From contig URPI01000128.1 in assembly GCA_900549705.1 (NCBI GenBank), positions 1 through 6,100 on the forward strand: a stretch of 6,100 nt of DNA, given 5' to 3'. Source of the stretch: an uncultured Eubacteriales bacterium. GTDB taxonomy: Bacteria > Bacillota > Clostridia > Oscillospirales > Oscillospiraceae. This document shows, in pieces, positions 5,176 to 6,100 of this stretch. The position numbers and the translations under genes were made by a program. Within the stretch, counting starts at the first letter, position 1, and every line of letters begins with the position of its first letter. Under the pieces are notes generated by a model, which saw only the letters and a program-made list of their open reading frames with translations, did not search any database and was not told the origin of the DNA.

Positions 5176-6100
5176 ATGGAACTTTCGCAGCTGCGGTATT
5201 TTGCGGCAGTGGCACGGCTTGGCAACATCTCCCGGGCAGCACGGGAGCTCTATGTGACGCAGCCGAATCTCAGCAAGAGCATTGCCAGACTGGAAGAGGA
5301 GCTGGGGGTACCGCTGTTTGAACACCGGAAGGGGAAAATCGTGCTCAATGATTATGGCCGCTGCTTTCTCGCCAGCGTCAACCTGAGTCTGGGTGAGCTG
5401 GAAAATGGGGTGCGGAGCATCCAGCGGATGTATGATGCCACGCAGAATATTCTGGCATTGGGGTGTTCCATTGATGACCTGCTGCCGGACGTACTGCGGG
5501 ATTTTATGCCGGAGCACCCGGAGATCGGGATTCGTCAGTTCAGCGGGAGCCCTGCGGAGCTGGCGGAGCGCATGGGGCTCTATGAGCTGGATCTGATCAT
5601 GACAGCACGGCCGGTGGGCGGCGAAGGATATGTATTTGAGACACTGGGACGCTGTGATTTTGTGATCCTGTGCGGGCAGAATCATTGGCTGGCCCAGCGT
5701 GACAGTATATCCATTCGGGAGCTGGCGGGGGAAAAGCTGATCTGCGACCGTTCCAGAATGGATGTGGAAACACTCAAAGCGCTGTGCCAGTCCTCCGGTT
5801 TTACACCGAATATTGCATTTGAAGTGGACAACAGCGGCCTGATCTTCAGTCTGCTTTCCAACCAGCAGGGTGTGGCATTTATGCCCATGGTGCAGATGCG
5901 GAAGATCAGCCGGGAGTACCCCAACAGCGGCATCCATATGGTTCGGCTGGAGGACTCGGTGGAGCCGGCCTCGCTGGGGCTGGTATATCGCCGGGATTAT
6001 CAGTGGTCCCATGCAGCCAGAATTTTTGCGGAATTCCTGCGACGGTGGCTGGGCACGGAGGAGCGGGATGTAAAGAGCCTGTGCGGTATAACCAACAAAG
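5176..6100 (+). CDS. LysR-family transcriptional regulator (3' end beyond window)
   Basis: The open frame gives 308 residues with no stop before the window edge; LysR proteins are usually about 300 aa, so only a few residues should be missing. The ATG at 5176 follows AGGAGG (5162-5167) at 8 bases. Residues 1-60 are a winged helix-turn-helix (LRYFAAVARLGNISRAAREL, VTQPNLSKSIARLEEELGVP, LFEH). A linker helix follows, then an effector-binding domain from about residue 90 (ILALGCSIDDLLPDVLRDF) to about 290. Such proteins are typically tetramers that bind in the gap between themselves and a divergent target and respond to a small molecule. Here the divergent neighbour is the flavoprotein-ferredoxin operon, so that operon is the natural candidate target and its substrate the candidate effector. 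The ISL3 element now sits in the gap. Codons are G+C-rich and rich in CTG, CGG and GAG, consistent with a resident gene. Confidence 0.93.
   Translation, partial: MELSQLRYFAAVARLGNISRAARELYVTQPNLSKSIARLEEELGVPLFEHRKGKIVLNDYGRCFLASVNLSLGELENGVRSIQRMYDATQNILALGCSIDDLLPDVLRDFMPEHPEIGIRQFSGSPAELAERMGLYELDLIMTARPVGGEGYVFETLGRCDFVILCGQNHWLAQRDSISIRELAGEKLICDRSRMDVETLKALCQSSGFTPNIAFEVDNSGLIFSLLSNQQGVAFMPMVQMRKISREYPNSGIHMVRLEDSVEPASLGLVYRRDYQWSHAARIFAEFLRRWLGTEERDVKSLCGITNK

Noticed and set aside
5071..6012. Long minus-strand open frame (313 codons) opposite the LysR gene
   Set aside because: The plus strand encodes a full LysR protein with HTH and effector domain; the reverse frame is histidine/glutamine/proline-rich shadow coding.

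Overview
The window looks like a stretch of genome from an anaerobic, gut-type Clostridia bacterium, most like the Oscillospiraceae/Lachnospiraceae. This is inferred from protein style, strong AGGAG-type ribosome binding sites, mid-range G+C, a clostridial xis-int pair, and IS110 and ISL3 remnants of the kind common there. No RNA gene or CRISPR array was seen.

Layout. Bases 1 to about 525 are the 3' part of an IS110-family insertion sequence on the minus strand. It holds the C-terminal 126 or so residues of the transposase plus a noncoding tail. The truncation falls within a few bases of the start of a plus-strand excisionase gene (528-746), followed by a complete tyrosine integrase (788-1936) and a strong hairpin terminator (1940-1979). 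Bases 1980-2083 are a short convergent intergenic stretch that may hold one end of the integrative element, although no attachment core could be proved.

Bases 4102 down to 2084 (minus strand) form a compact two-gene operon: a 593-aa FAD-dependent oxidoreductase of the fumarate reductase/AprA-like superfamily, then a 73-aa ferredoxin with two [4Fe-4S] motifs. The pair should form a soluble cytoplasmic reductase or dehydrogenase whose electrons pass through the ferredoxin subunit. The substrate cannot be read from the sequence.

Bases 4144-5080 are a degenerate ISL3-family element. It has imperfect terminal inverted repeats (17 of 25 matching), a transposase with a large out-of-frame internal deletion, and no visible target duplication. 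Bases 5176 to the end encode a LysR-type regulator, open at the window edge and transcribed divergently from the flavoprotein operon.

The main biological reading is that a LysR regulator and a flavoprotein-ferredoxin operon once faced each other across an intergenic region of about 136 bp. The ISL3 element now splits that region, leaving 41 bp on the operon side and 95 bp on the regulator side. This probably altered the ancestral control of the operon. I see no clearly new defence or mobile system. The best leads are the IS-split regulatory region, the unassigned flavoenzyme, and the IS110/xis junction, where the xis ribosome binding site lies inside former transposase codons.
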